From Botryococcus braunii (lineage: Eukaryota > Chlorophyta > Trebouxiophyceae): a stretch of DNA of 27,500 bases. Positions 14,649-24,457 of this stretch are shown here, piece by piece; within the stretch, counting starts at the first letter, position 1, and every line of letters starts with the position of its first letter. Location: NCBI GenBank assembly GCA_002005505.1, contig MVGU01000105.1:590001-617500 (forward strand), given 5' to 3'. The notes under the pieces were generated by a model. That model did no database searches and had not been told where the DNA came from. It was given only the letters and a program-made list of their open reading frames with translations. The position numbers and the translations under genes were made by a program.

Positions 14649-14705
14649 TGTGTCCTGGGGCTTTCCTGCCCCTTCCTCTGTGTCCTGGGGCTTTCATGCC
14701 CTTCC
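14649..14705 (+). repeat. 30-bp tandem duplication in the element's 3' UTR
   Basis: Two adjacent copies begin TGTGTCCTGGGGCTTTC (14649 and 14679), differing by a substitution and a one-base length change. This lies between the reverse transcriptase stop and the TTCC tail. Confidence 0.85.
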
Positions 14706-14868
14706 TTTGTGCTCTTGGCTCCCCACTCGGTACTTTGGGTTTGTGTTTGGCCTTGATTCTTAGGGTTTGTGTTTGGTTTCTCTCGGTGTCTTGCTGCGTC
14801 GGTGTTCGGTTTTCCATCTCATCAGCCCTTTGGGCTGGGTTGATGTAATTCCTTCCTTCCTTCCTTCC

Positions 14869-15932
14869 TGTAAGCTCGTACAACTTCCTCATTCCACGGC
14901 GGGGTGGGAGTTTAGGGCTCTCGCCCCCATCTTCCTTTTTCCTTCCTCCTTCCGTGGCGTTCCTCTGCTCTCCCTGGTCAATCCTCTACTAGTACTGACA
15001 ACCTCGCCTCCAGCCCTCAACAGACTCAAGCCACCCTCACCATCACCGCAAGGAGGGCCCCACCAGTCACCTCCACGCCTAACGAGTCGTTAGGCATGGG
15101 CATGCTTGTCGGGCCCCCACATGGTCAAACGTGACAGTAAGTACCTGCATGGTCCTTAGATTACGGACTCATATCCTTGACGGGAATGTCATCAACGTCA
15201 ACTTGTCAATGCCAACCCGGATTCTACAGGTACCGCCGCTCGTTCATGTGTGGGTACCACAACTACAGGTACAGCTGTACGGCTGTGGGAGTTGCAGTTC
15301 GGTTTGCAACTGTTGCGGAAGTGGCATGGGGCAAACGGAACCAGGTCACGGACAATCCAAGGTCCAAACTCTTCAGGGGCATGCCACAATCCATGTCGCA
15401 TTTGGGGTCGCAAAACATGCAGAAATGGCATGCGGTACAAGCAACCAGGTCACGAAACATCCAAGGTCCAAACGCTGTGTAGATAAATATGTAGATGAAT
15501 GGCACAATTCAACCTACGCCACATATCTTGCATTCCAATTCAACCCTTTCAGAGTAATTTTCAGACTAGTAGCAGGGTGGGAGAGGCACGGCGAGTACCA
15601 AAAAAAAATGTGAGACGGTTTTGCGTTAATATCCTTTAGGCGCATGCATCACTCGCGGACTAAACACAGTATGGCCAGGAAGAGCCTAGCAACACTCAGG
15701 AACCACGGTTTAGACCTCATACAATGTTGCTCCACAACTGCCTGAGATCATGGTAACAACGCCTTGTCCAGAAGCCCTGGATCCACGTGGGGAGGTACAG
15801 GGGTTACATAAGTCGCTTGGAGGCAATAGCACGATCTGTAACTCTTGCCTGTGATGGCGCATACTCCAGAAATCTGTTGTAATTCTGCATTCTACAGTAT
15901 AATGTAAATGCAACTGATTACATCTTCAAAAG

Positions 15933-15933
<1 letters not shown>
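14869..15933. other. Unassigned region with a diverged direct repeat
   Basis: No gene is supported. Several overlapping ORFs at 15131-15613 exist on both strands without recognisable domains. The main structure is the repeat at 15315-15476. Confidence 0.4.
15315..15476. repeat. Diverged direct repeat, about 58 bp, period 104 bp
   Basis: Copies at 15315-15372 and 15419-15476 share AACCAGGTCACG and ATCCAAGGTCCAAAC exactly and align over about 58 bp with about a fifth of positions different. Confidence 0.8.
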
Positions 15934-16020
<87 letters not shown>

Positions 16021-16044
16021 GCACGCACGCACGCACGCACGCAC
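15934..16044. repeat. (AC)n followed by (GCAC)n microsatellite
   Basis: About 41 AC units (15934-16016) run directly into seven GCAC units (16017-16044). Confidence 0.97.
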
Positions 16045-16529
16045 TCTGCAAATCCCGCCTTCACAGCGTCAAACTTGGAATGTGTGGCCACACATCATAT
16101 CCAAGAGGTTTCGCGCCCGGGCAACCACAGCGGGCATTCGTCTCTGCAAGGAGGGCACGGCATTGCCCAGCCAATCACCAGCAAAACCAGTGAGCTGGTT
16201 TCTGTCAGATGACACATGTAACCTGGCACTTCAGATTGAAATACCCCGCTTTGGGCTAAGTCTAGGACCGTAAGCCTTTCCCATTCAGACTTTGCACCAA
16301 TCAGAAGAGGCTCGGGTCCGGATCTCATGACCAGTTCCGGATCCGGACCTACAGAACCTGTATAGACCTAGCTAGGATTCTTCAAAGGACCAACATCTAG
16401 TGAGGAACAACCTTGTAACAGGCAAAGCCGAACAACACGCGTGAAAGCGCCTTTCCTCAGAGGAATTTACTTCCAATGAGACCATGTGTGAGGAGACGCT
16501 CGAGAAGCTCCATAGAAGATTGGGTCGGT
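16045..16529. other. Unassigned region
   Basis: No gene is supported. A short GATCCGGA-type motif recurs around 16318-16346. Confidence 0.4.
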
Positions 16530-16617
16530 TGAACAAGGCCACGACCCCGCGCGCCCCACACACATGCGCACGTGCGCGCGTGCGCATGTGTGTGGGGCGC
16601 GCGGGGTCGTGGCCTTG

Positions 16618-16621
<4 letters not shown>
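16530..16621. repeat. Perfect palindrome, 42-43 bp arms, 6-bp centre
   Basis: Left arm 16531-16572 (begins GAACAAGGCCACGACCCCGC) is the exact reverse complement of 16579-16620, with centre TGCGCG. The outer pair 16530/16621 extends it by one. The (AC)n tract at 16621-16687 abuts the right arm. It lies about 117 bp beyond the stop codon of the minus-strand aftiphilin-like gene, so it may be in that transcript's 3' UTR. Confidence 0.97.

Positions 16622-16687
<66 letters not shown>
16621..16687. repeat. (AC)n microsatellite abutting the palindrome
   Basis: About 33 uninterrupted AC units lie between the palindrome and the 3' end of the minus-strand gene. Confidence 0.97.
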
Positions 16688-16693
<6 letters not shown>

Positions 16694-16737
16694 TGGTGGG
16701 CATCGGGCAACGTTGTTAGCGAATTGCTGAACTCAGA

Positions 16738-16999
16738 TCATGACCACCGCAGAGTTGGAGCATGAGGATGCACCCGGTGCAGCCACAGATTTGCCAAGGG
16801 CACCTGCATCCCCGCCTTCCCCCTTCTGAGCTCCACTTTATCACTCCTTCCGAGCCCCACCCCCACAAACAAAAATTCCAAATACGACCCGCCCGCCCGC
16901 CCCCCCCCCCACCCTCCAATGCAAGCGCACACTCATATATGCGCGCACGCACGCACTTCCGCGCGCGCGCGCACACACACACACACACGCACGCACGCG

Positions 17000-17074
<75 letters not shown>

Positions 17075-17545
17075 GCGCACACACACACACACAGAGAGAG
17101 AGGGAGGGAGGGGGGCTGGGGTGGGAGGTTGGGTTTCTATGGGGGAATGCCTTTCTCCTCTTTTTCTTTTGGGATTCCCAGAGGGGGGGGGAGGGGGGGC
17201 GCACGAGGCAGGGACGGCCATCGATCCAGGCAGCAGTGGGAAGGGCCGGGAACAAGTCCAGCGGGAGGAGGCACACAGCGCACAGGCCAGGCTCCCACGT
17301 GGGGGCTTGCAGGTCGGAGCACCCCTCTAGCACCAGGTCATCTGCCATCGCTTCAGCAAGGGCCTGGCGACCCAGCACTTGAGCCAGCTCCGCCTCCGCT
17401 GCTGCGCTGAGAGCCATCTCGTGCCCTGCTCACAGCCCAGCCCCTCTCACCCTCCTCCAAGCCCATCTTCATATTCCCTTATCTCAGAACGTCCCCCACA
17501 CACATAGACAACCAAGCACGGACACACGCAATGCATGCACTCACG

Positions 17546-17598
<53 letters not shown>

Positions 17599-17647
17599 GC
17601 ACACACACGCACAAACACCCACTCATACACACACCCACACACAGCAC

Positions 17648-17735
<88 letters not shown>

Positions 17736-18448
17736 GCCCCCCGGGGGGGGGCAGGCACAAAAGGAGATCTGAGAGAGGGAAACGGGGTGGGGGAGTTCGC
17801 AGGAGGGTATGGCGGGATAAAAGCTGGAAGGTCAACCAGACGGAAAAAGAGAAAGATCCTAAGATTATGATGGCAAAAAAACCTAATGTCTATCGATTAG
17901 AGATTACATCAGCCGAATGCCATGAGATTTTAGAGGAGAGGGACGACGCACCGTCATCGGCAGCTGGGACCTCCCAGACCTGGCGGACCCGCAGGAGCGC
18001 TGCTGTGCACCGTTCCCCAGGAGCCGGCCCGAGGTGGCGGCAGCAGGCCAACTCAAGGGCCCTGGCTGCCAGCCGCAACTGCCCAAGAGCCGCCAAATAG
18101 CGGCGCCCCTCCTCCCGTCCCCTCAAAAGCTGTGGATCGCCCGTTGCCCTCCATCGATCCCGCCCCACCTCCAGCTCCGTCGCGCAGGCCTGCAGCTCGC
18201 ATAGCCCCTCAGCCTTTTCCTTCTCGCCCGGGAAAAGTTTTGCCGGGCCTGTTGAGCCCCCAATGCTTGCTAAACCCACCCATTCTCCCCCACCCCCACA
18301 TTGAAACAGTGCTGCGACATGTTGCTGTGTGTCTGGGATTTAAGGTGGACTTGTCCTGAGCTGTATGACACGGCCTGTGAGAAGACGTGTGTGCGGTCGC
18401 CTCTGAAGGCGCGCACATGTTGGTGAGTGCGTGGAGCATGTGTGCGGG

Positions 18449-18498
<50 letters not shown>

Positions 18499-18503
18499 AG
18501 TGT

Positions 18504-18540
<37 letters not shown>

Positions 18541-18569
18541 GTATGTGCGAGTGTGCGCGAGCGTGCACG

Positions 18570-18623
<54 letters not shown>

Positions 18624-21600
18624 GGGGGGGGGGGGGATACGAATGGGTGCGCTGGTACGACCGAAACATGGAGTAAGGGGGTGGTGGGGTGGTGTGAGGG
18701 GAGCCCCATGGTGCAGGCACGTCTGGCCAAGCCATGCACAGCACGCCGTCCGCACAGCCAACAGCAGAATCTCCAGTGGCCAGGACATGCGGAGAAGCCA
18801 GGAACAGCCCCGGGCAGGCCGACAGGAAGGAGTGGGGGGCCTGCGATGGGATGGCGTGGGGTATGGTGGAATGGTGAGGTGGGGTCGGATGGGATGTTGG
18901 GGTGGAATGGGCTAGAATGGTGGGGTGATGTGGAATGGTGGGTGGGGGGGGGGGTGGAATGGTGGGGTGGGGTGGGGTCGGGTAAGGTGGAAAAGTGGGT
19001 TGTGGGGTGGGGTGGGGTGGGGTGGGGTTGGGAGGGGGGGTGTTCGTGCCTCCAGCAATGTGACCCACGCTTCTTGGTAGGTCCAGCCTCCCCCAGGCAC
19101 ACCAGCGGGCACCTGCTCCAGAACTGCTTCAGGCAGTGCTGCTGGCACAGGCGCAAGTCCTGGTAGATCCGAGGGATCGCTGCCACAAAGCGAGGTGGGG
19201 GCTGCAATGGAGGTGTGGTGTTCAACTCCCAGAGAGGGTGCAAACGAGGCGTTTTGTTCAAGCTGGGGCACCCAGGTACCAATTGGGTGTGTCGGAACCA
19301 GCAGCGCGACAGCAGGACCCGGGCCCCAGCCTCCCACATCCCCAACAACTCCTGTGGGGTGACCAGAGAGAATTTGTGCCGGCACAAAACCCTCGAGGGA
19401 AGGCGCTTGGAAACTGGCGAACACTGTCTGATCTTCGACGTCGGCAACGTCGAATCCCGGGACACCTGGCGCCAGAGGGATGTGGCCCAGGGTTCGAGCC
19501 CTGTCGAAGGCCCCGTTGTCATGCAGAACGCCAATCGGCAGGCTTTCTGCACCCTCTCTGTAGGGCCCACTGGAGTGCAGTCCGGGCGGGACCGGCAATC
19601 CCCCCAGGGAGCCGAGCATCTTGGGGACCGGCGACGCAGGCCGGGGCGGGGCCACAGCAGCGGGAACGGCTGGCCAAGAAAGACTAGGCAACGGAGCATC
19701 CTCCGGTAGGGGCCCGAAGAGGTCATCATCATGGGGCTGCAGTCCGGGTCCTCCTGCGCGTGCGGAGGGACCCTGGGTACTCGGGGGGGCCCTATGAGGG
19801 AAGGCCGGTCGTGAGACGGAATGGCCGGGTGCGATGGGATACATAAAACTTGGTGCTCCTCTCTCAGAAGCAGTTCCAGTTGGCAGAACCTCTGCATAAA
19901 GCAGGCCCCTGCCTTTAAGCGGGCCGCTGGGTACCCCAGCAGCAGGGGGGAGTACCCAGGGGCCTGAACCAGGAAGATGGCCGCCCTCTTCCTCCGGGAA
20001 GCACTCTGGGGTACCCTGGGGACCGCCATGATCCCCGGGCTGCTTGGCCGAAGGGAGAACCCAAGCCCCAGTCTCAGCCAGCTGTCCGCCGTCCCACTCT
20101 TCGTCGGCGTCATCCTCATCAACCTGGTCCCCGCCGATTCCCCCATCCGGGAGCGGCCCGCGGGCTGGGTGCCTGTGGTGCCGCCGGCGATGCCGGTTCT
20201 TAGTATGGTGTGGCTCTGTGCCATCAACCACAGGGGCAGCTTTTCTTTCGGGGCGGCCCTGCTGGGCCCCAGGGCGGGTGCCGTGCTGCAACATCCGACC
20301 CGACCGCTCGGGGGACCGGCCAATCGCACCCACCGGAAGCGGCAGTCCCCGGACCCCTTCGCCAGTGGAGGCCGGCGCCATGCCTCCCAACTGTGCGGGC
20401 GCAAACGCGGGGCCCGGCCCCGCGGGTGCCCCAGGCCGCCCCGCGGGTCTAACCCCAGAAACCCCCCCGACACCACCCGTCAGTGGCGCCCCAAGCGCTG
20501 CGGCGTGCTGGACGGACGTCGGCGGGAGCGGCTTCTCAGCCCTGGGGACCGCGGGAGCATCTGCAGAGTCCCCAAAGCCGCCATCCTGACTGCGCTCGTC
20601 GTCGCGAGCAGACTGTCCATCACGTTGCCCCGAGACCCCTCCCTCCGGCAGCGATGCCCGCTGTGTGTTTGCACCGGAAGGACCGCCACTGATGGAGTGG
20701 GATATTCCTTGGGCAGTTGAAGACTTTGCAGACGAAGACACCTCCAGAGGTGCGGCCAGGGCAGGCTCTGAAAGAACGCTTTCCGGCGTTAGGGGATGCG
20801 CTTCCCCGGTTTCGAGCGGGGGCTCAGAGAAGAGGTCCTCAGGAAGAGGCCCCGCGCCGATCCCCCCGGCGCGCGTGGTGGGCTCTACCTGCCCGGTGGT
20901 GATGTCGGAACTGCCAGAAGGGCTTGCTTCAAGGGGCTCTACTGAAGTGCCTGTGTGCTCTCGTAGATCGCTGTCGCCGAAGGCCGCGCCCGAGAAGAGG
21001 CCCTCTGGCAATGGCTTTGATCCTATGCTACCGGGCATTCCAGCAACATCAGTTCCGTTCTTTGCAGGCGCATCCACAGCGCTTTCGGCCCCAAGCGGTT
21101 CCTGTGCGAGTGCTGAAGTCGGCCCGACGTCACTCCCCGTCTCATCACCTGCTGCCTCGGTAAACAGATCCGCCGGCAGCGCCTGAGATGGAGCATCCGC
21201 AAAATCCCCAAACTCGTCGTCCTCCTGCGGATCTGGTGGGGCGCCGCCTGGGGCGGCGGACAGGGATGCCACGCTCGCAGGTTCAAGTCCCGCCCGCAGT
21301 GGAGCATCCATTTTTATGGGCCCGCCCTGGACCAGATAGGGCGACAAGTTCTGCAGCTCAGGGGCCACGTGCCCTATCGCGTCTGCGTTGGCAAAGTCGC
21401 CAAATTCATCTTCGCCTTCATCAGGCCCCCCAGCTTGGAACCCACCCCCTGTCGTCAAGCTTCCCAATCCCCCAAACAGATGGGGCGCAGCTTCCCCAGG
21501 ATAAATGCCCATTTCTGCTTGCGTGCTGTCCGGGTGCATGGTAAATGGCCCCAGGCTGGGCAGGGACCGAAAGGCTGTCCCTTGGATTTTGATCCCAGGA

Positions 21601-22078
21601 GTGCAAGCAGTGGTGACTAGACCCAGGCGACCGTGGGTGCCGTCCGGGAGGTCAGGCACCGACAGTCCCCCCACAGCTGGACCGGCAGGCGGAACACCAC
21701 TGTGTGCAATGGCAGAGGCGAAATCACCAAAATCACCGTCCCCGTCATCGCTGGGTGGGGCTTGCACAGGGAGGCCAGGGAGGAAGGTTGGCGGCACGGC
21801 GAGAGTCGCCGGAAAGACGTCAGGGTTTGAATTGCGTGCCCATGAAGTACTTGCTAGATCAACATTGAGCCCAGGTGGAGCCGATCCTGGACCAGGGAGG
21901 GGTCCTGTGGGTATGGGGGGTGGGCAAGTCTCCCCAGGAGTACGGGGCCTCAGTCGGGGGGATTCGGTCTCTCTGATGGTATCCCCAGTCTCCACGCCAT
22001 ACGATGCTGGGACCACAGCTACATCCACTGCCACCACCTGGAATGCCAGAAACACAACTTTCAAAAAAACAACCCAAA

Positions 22079-22110
<32 letters not shown>

Positions 22111-23199
22111 GGGGCGGGGGGAGGGAAGGGATTCTTGACAGCTTCCCACCCCAGCAAAGCAATAGAATCAGATAACCCCTGAAGAGATCGTGAGGACTCC
22201 CACAAGCTGAGAAATGTGTAACAGGAGATGCTCAGCAGATATGGAAATAAAGGTTTAATGGGCGAACACTGCCGGACGCTCTCATATGAATGTGTGTGTT
22301 GACAGAGCTCAGTTGGAGAAAATGGGTGTTTTGTTTGAGGGAACCCGTTTTACAGGGTGGTGATGTAAAACAGGTTACCTCCATCACACAATTCCTGAGG
22401 CTTGCATTTGACGCCACTACTGATGTCCAACAGGCTTTCAAAGCTTCACTCCCACCACAACATCATCCCAGAGTACCCTCCCAAAAGAATGTCACTACTG
22501 CTCAAGAAGCCCATGAGGGCTCAGGCAGGCAAGTAACACTCCTCTGAAAAGCATAAAGCACGGGAGTTCTGATTGTAGCTCAGAAGGTGCCAAAAACAGA
22601 ACTCCATACTATTGGGTTGGCAGGAACACAAGAGATCAGAAATGCAGGCAGCACGACCTTCTTGACTTAAGTTCACATGCACCCTGGGTTGGATAGTGCA
22701 ACTTGCGCCTACACTTGTGAACTTCGACTTAGTTATTGCACGCTGTGTGGTGAGGGATCCAAGTGTCTCTTGCCTGAACACTGGTCGTGGAATCCACAAA
22801 CTGTCGTAAAATGGGAAAGGAGCTTTCTGCTTTACCTTTCCAACAGTGTATGAGCCATCCCTCTGTTTGTACCAGACGAGGTCTCCTTTCTTGTAGGTCG
22901 GACCTTTAATCGACTTAGAATAGCTGTTATCTGCACCTTGAACGTTAATTAATACATCACAGTAAACCAACTGCGTCAAAACCGGACAGGCAGATCGAAC
23001 ATTTTCAATACTTCATAGGCGTCCCTACAATCTCACCTTTCGATGTTTTACTTTCGGTGTCCCCAAACAATTCCAGAGGTAAAGGTTCAGACTTATTTGC
23101 TGCTCCTTGCGTGATGCCGATCTGTGTGGGTTTAGCTTCTTTTGGGTTCTGCACGGGGCCTTCAAAATCTCCAAAATCGTCATCCTCATCCATAACCAT
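16738..23199 (-). CDS. Aftiphilin-like clathrin/AP-1 accessory protein, multi-exon
   Basis: The family works in clathrin-dependent traffic at the trans-Golgi and endosomes. Firm exons: 23199-23037, 22930-22836, 22037 to about 19400, about 18269-17952, 17425-17205 and 16803-16738. Phases agree where both junctions are fixed. The first exon has DDDFGDF (residues 8-12) and LPLELF. Residues 67-117 form an SH3/Tudor-like unit ([18 protein letters not shown] ... SYGV ... RETE..RLRP) rebuilt across a phase-0 intron. The long exon is Pro/Gly/Asp-rich and disordered, with FGDF at 21731-21720, 21404-21393 and 21212-21201, a degenerate copy (GFGDS), FASF at 19421-19410, and LPxxLF repeats. FxxF motifs in acidic context bind AP-1/GGA ear domains. 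The last exons give [33 protein letters not shown] and [10 protein letters not shown], matching the aftiphilin C-terminal clathrin-binding box. The join from about 19400 to 18270 is unresolved; one or two small exons may lie there. Confidence 0.75.
16961..17103. repeat. (GC)n(AC)n(AG)n compound microsatellite in the last intron
   Basis: Alternating GC, interrupted AC/GC, long AC and short AG lie between the last two exons of the aftiphilin-like gene (intron 17204-16804). C- and G-rich runs flank it. Confidence 0.95.
17550..17751. repeat. (AC)n, (AG)n and C6-G9 block in an intron
   Basis: AC repeats (17550-17594, then interrupted to 17645), AG repeats (17650-17733, one C interruption) and a C6-G9 palindrome (17737-17751) lie in the intron between exons ending at 17952 and starting at 17425. 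Confidence 0.95.
18449..18636. repeat. (GT)n clusters ending in poly-G
   Basis: Three GT runs (18449-18497, 18505-18539, about 18571-18620) are separated by short G/A/C interruptions, then G16 to 18636. They lie on the plus strand within the aftiphilin-like gene. Confidence 0.95.
18840..19045. repeat. G-rich minisatellite-like tract (GGGGT / GGAATGG units)
   Basis: Degenerate units of GGGGTGG and GGAATGG cover about 200 bp. On the minus (coding) strand this gives Pro/His-rich chance ORFs, so I treat it as intron. Confidence 0.85.
22076..22120. repeat. A27-G12 homopolymer tract
   Basis: Poly-A (22076-22102) is followed by poly-G with one C interruption. On the minus strand it lies in the intron just upstream of the acceptor for the long exon (22037) and produces a false poly-Phe ORF. 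Confidence 0.93.
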
Positions 23200-23324
23200 A
23201 TAACTTCAATCGAATGTCAACGGGGTCGGTCTCAGCGTTTGGGCTTCATAGCTAGTAACGATAAGGACCCTTTATGCCCCGTGCGACGTTCCTTACAATG
23301 ACAAGCACTTAAACTTGCCTGTAA

Positions 23325-23663
23325 TAGTACTGCTGCTCTATTCTACTCAGACCTTGAGACAAGGTTTGGCCTTCACATTAGAGAAAGGTTGGAAGGAAGC
23401 TGCGTCAGCAAGCGTACTGTTTCGACCAAGCTCCCGATCACGTCGATGGCCGGCAGGTCCCTCTCTGGAGACCGCTGGATACCCTGAGGGATGCTCCCAT
23501 TACAGTCAAACTTTTTGAAGGGAAAAAGAGAGTCTTAAAAGAGAGTAAATATCTCAGGCCTCCGACTTTACTTAAGTTTCTAATCACAGATCTAGATAGG
23601 AAAGGAGGAAAAGTGAAAGTCGGTATCTACAAAATGAGGCAACCCCCTGATGTAGTTTTGTAG
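23325..23663 (+). pseudogene. Possible decayed coding fragment in two frames
   Basis: After a TAATAG end, one plus frame reads ALFYSDLETRFGLHIRERLE and further. From 23457 (after an acceptor-like CCGGCAG) another frame reads 69 codons to a TAG at 23661-23663, including DTLRDAPITVKLFEGKKRVL and TDLDRKGGKVKVGIYKMRQ. Both look protein-like, with plausible charge and codon patterns. Either they are two exons or a frameshifted remnant of a mobile element. No family is recognised. Confidence 0.3.
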
Positions 23664-24407
23664 AAAGAAAAGGAGGAGGGGGGATATCTCGTCAGATTTA
23701 TGTACCAAAACGTGCAAACAATGAAGTCCCCATGTGTATAAGCGGACCAAACCATACTTGCAGAGGGAAATGTGGAGGGATGTTTGCATCCGGCGAGTTC
23801 CAAATTGCTGCTGTACTGGGCCACTGCAAGTGTGATTGGCTGATAGCGCGGCCCTCTGCAACGGCTCCCTACAATGGGAATTAAGCCCTGGCTCGTGTTC
23901 TAACCGCTCTTTGTAGGTTCACGAGTGTAAAAGGAGAATAGATCGGATCGTGGCTGTGCCGTGCTTCATTCCCTCATGCAGCAAAGAGCTTCTGTTTGGT
24001 TGCTAGCCCTACATGCTTCCATTTTAACCTAAAATTGAAGCCTTCCATTTCTAGCAATCGGCCCTCTCAAGTCCTACTGCTGCCGCCTTCAGGAGCAGCT
24101 CTTGATCCACCACCTTACAAGCAAGATCCCATGGTCCCCCTACTCTTTGAGGGGACTGACTGTCTGGGGCAACCATGCTCTTCACTCTACCACAGGGGAC
24201 ACGTGACCGTTCCCCGCTGTCAAAACTCCATTTGCAAAGGCCTTGAGGCTGCATATCTGTGTCCCACACACGCAAGGCATTATCCGAGAAGCAGCATTTC
24301 CACCGCGGTGCCTGACCACGAACGTCACCCGGCATACCTTCATGTTTACTGGAGAGGGTGACAGACGATCTGCAAGCCGGTTACGGGGATCAGCTGGCGA
24401 CATATGT

Positions 24408-24457
24408 GATGTTGTCTCCTCATCAAATCTTTGATGTTGTCTCCTCATCAAATCTTT
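24408..24457. repeat. 25-bp tandem duplication
   Basis: Two exact adjacent copies begin GATGTTGTCTCCTCATCAAA (24408-24432 and 24433-24457). The absence of differences implies a recent origin. Confidence 0.95.

Larger units (their letters stand above)
12540..14868 (+). mobile_element. 5'-truncated non-LTR (LINE-type) retrotransposon
   Basis: One ORF with reverse transcriptase and a C-terminal Cys/His finger is followed by a roughly 260-bp 3' untranslated region, a small hairpin (AGCCC-TTT-GGGCT at 14824-14836) and a (TTCC)5 tail at 14849-14868. No LTRs are seen, and neither an AP endonuclease nor a first ORF is upstream, so the copy looks 5'-truncated. The left boundary is placed at the hairpin by inference. 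I found no convincing target-site duplication; only a 6-mer AAGCTC occurs on both sides. Confidence 0.85.

Noticed and set aside
12539..14877. AAGCTC on both sides of the retroelement as a target-site duplication
   Set aside because: Six bases is too short to trust, and the left copy overlaps the hairpin.
15177..15482. EGF-like cysteine pattern (CQCQPGFYRYRR)
   Set aside because: Isolated, short, with no second module, and overlapping ORFs on both strands are equally open.
19490..19505. tRNA T-arm-like GGGTTCGAGCCC (also around 21283 and 10284)
   Set aside because: No acceptor stem, D-arm or anticodon arm at the right spacing; all lie in coding exons.
18209..20476. 755-codon minus-strand ORF as a separate gene
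   Set aside because: It overlaps the aftiphilin-like long exon in another frame and runs through the G-rich minisatellite and (GT)n tracts. Only short parts near 19050-19375 might be exons.
22038..22205. N-terminal part of the 1097-codon minus ORF, with a poly-Phe run
   Set aside because: This is read-through of an intron and its poly-T tract; the exon begins after the CCAG acceptor at 22038.
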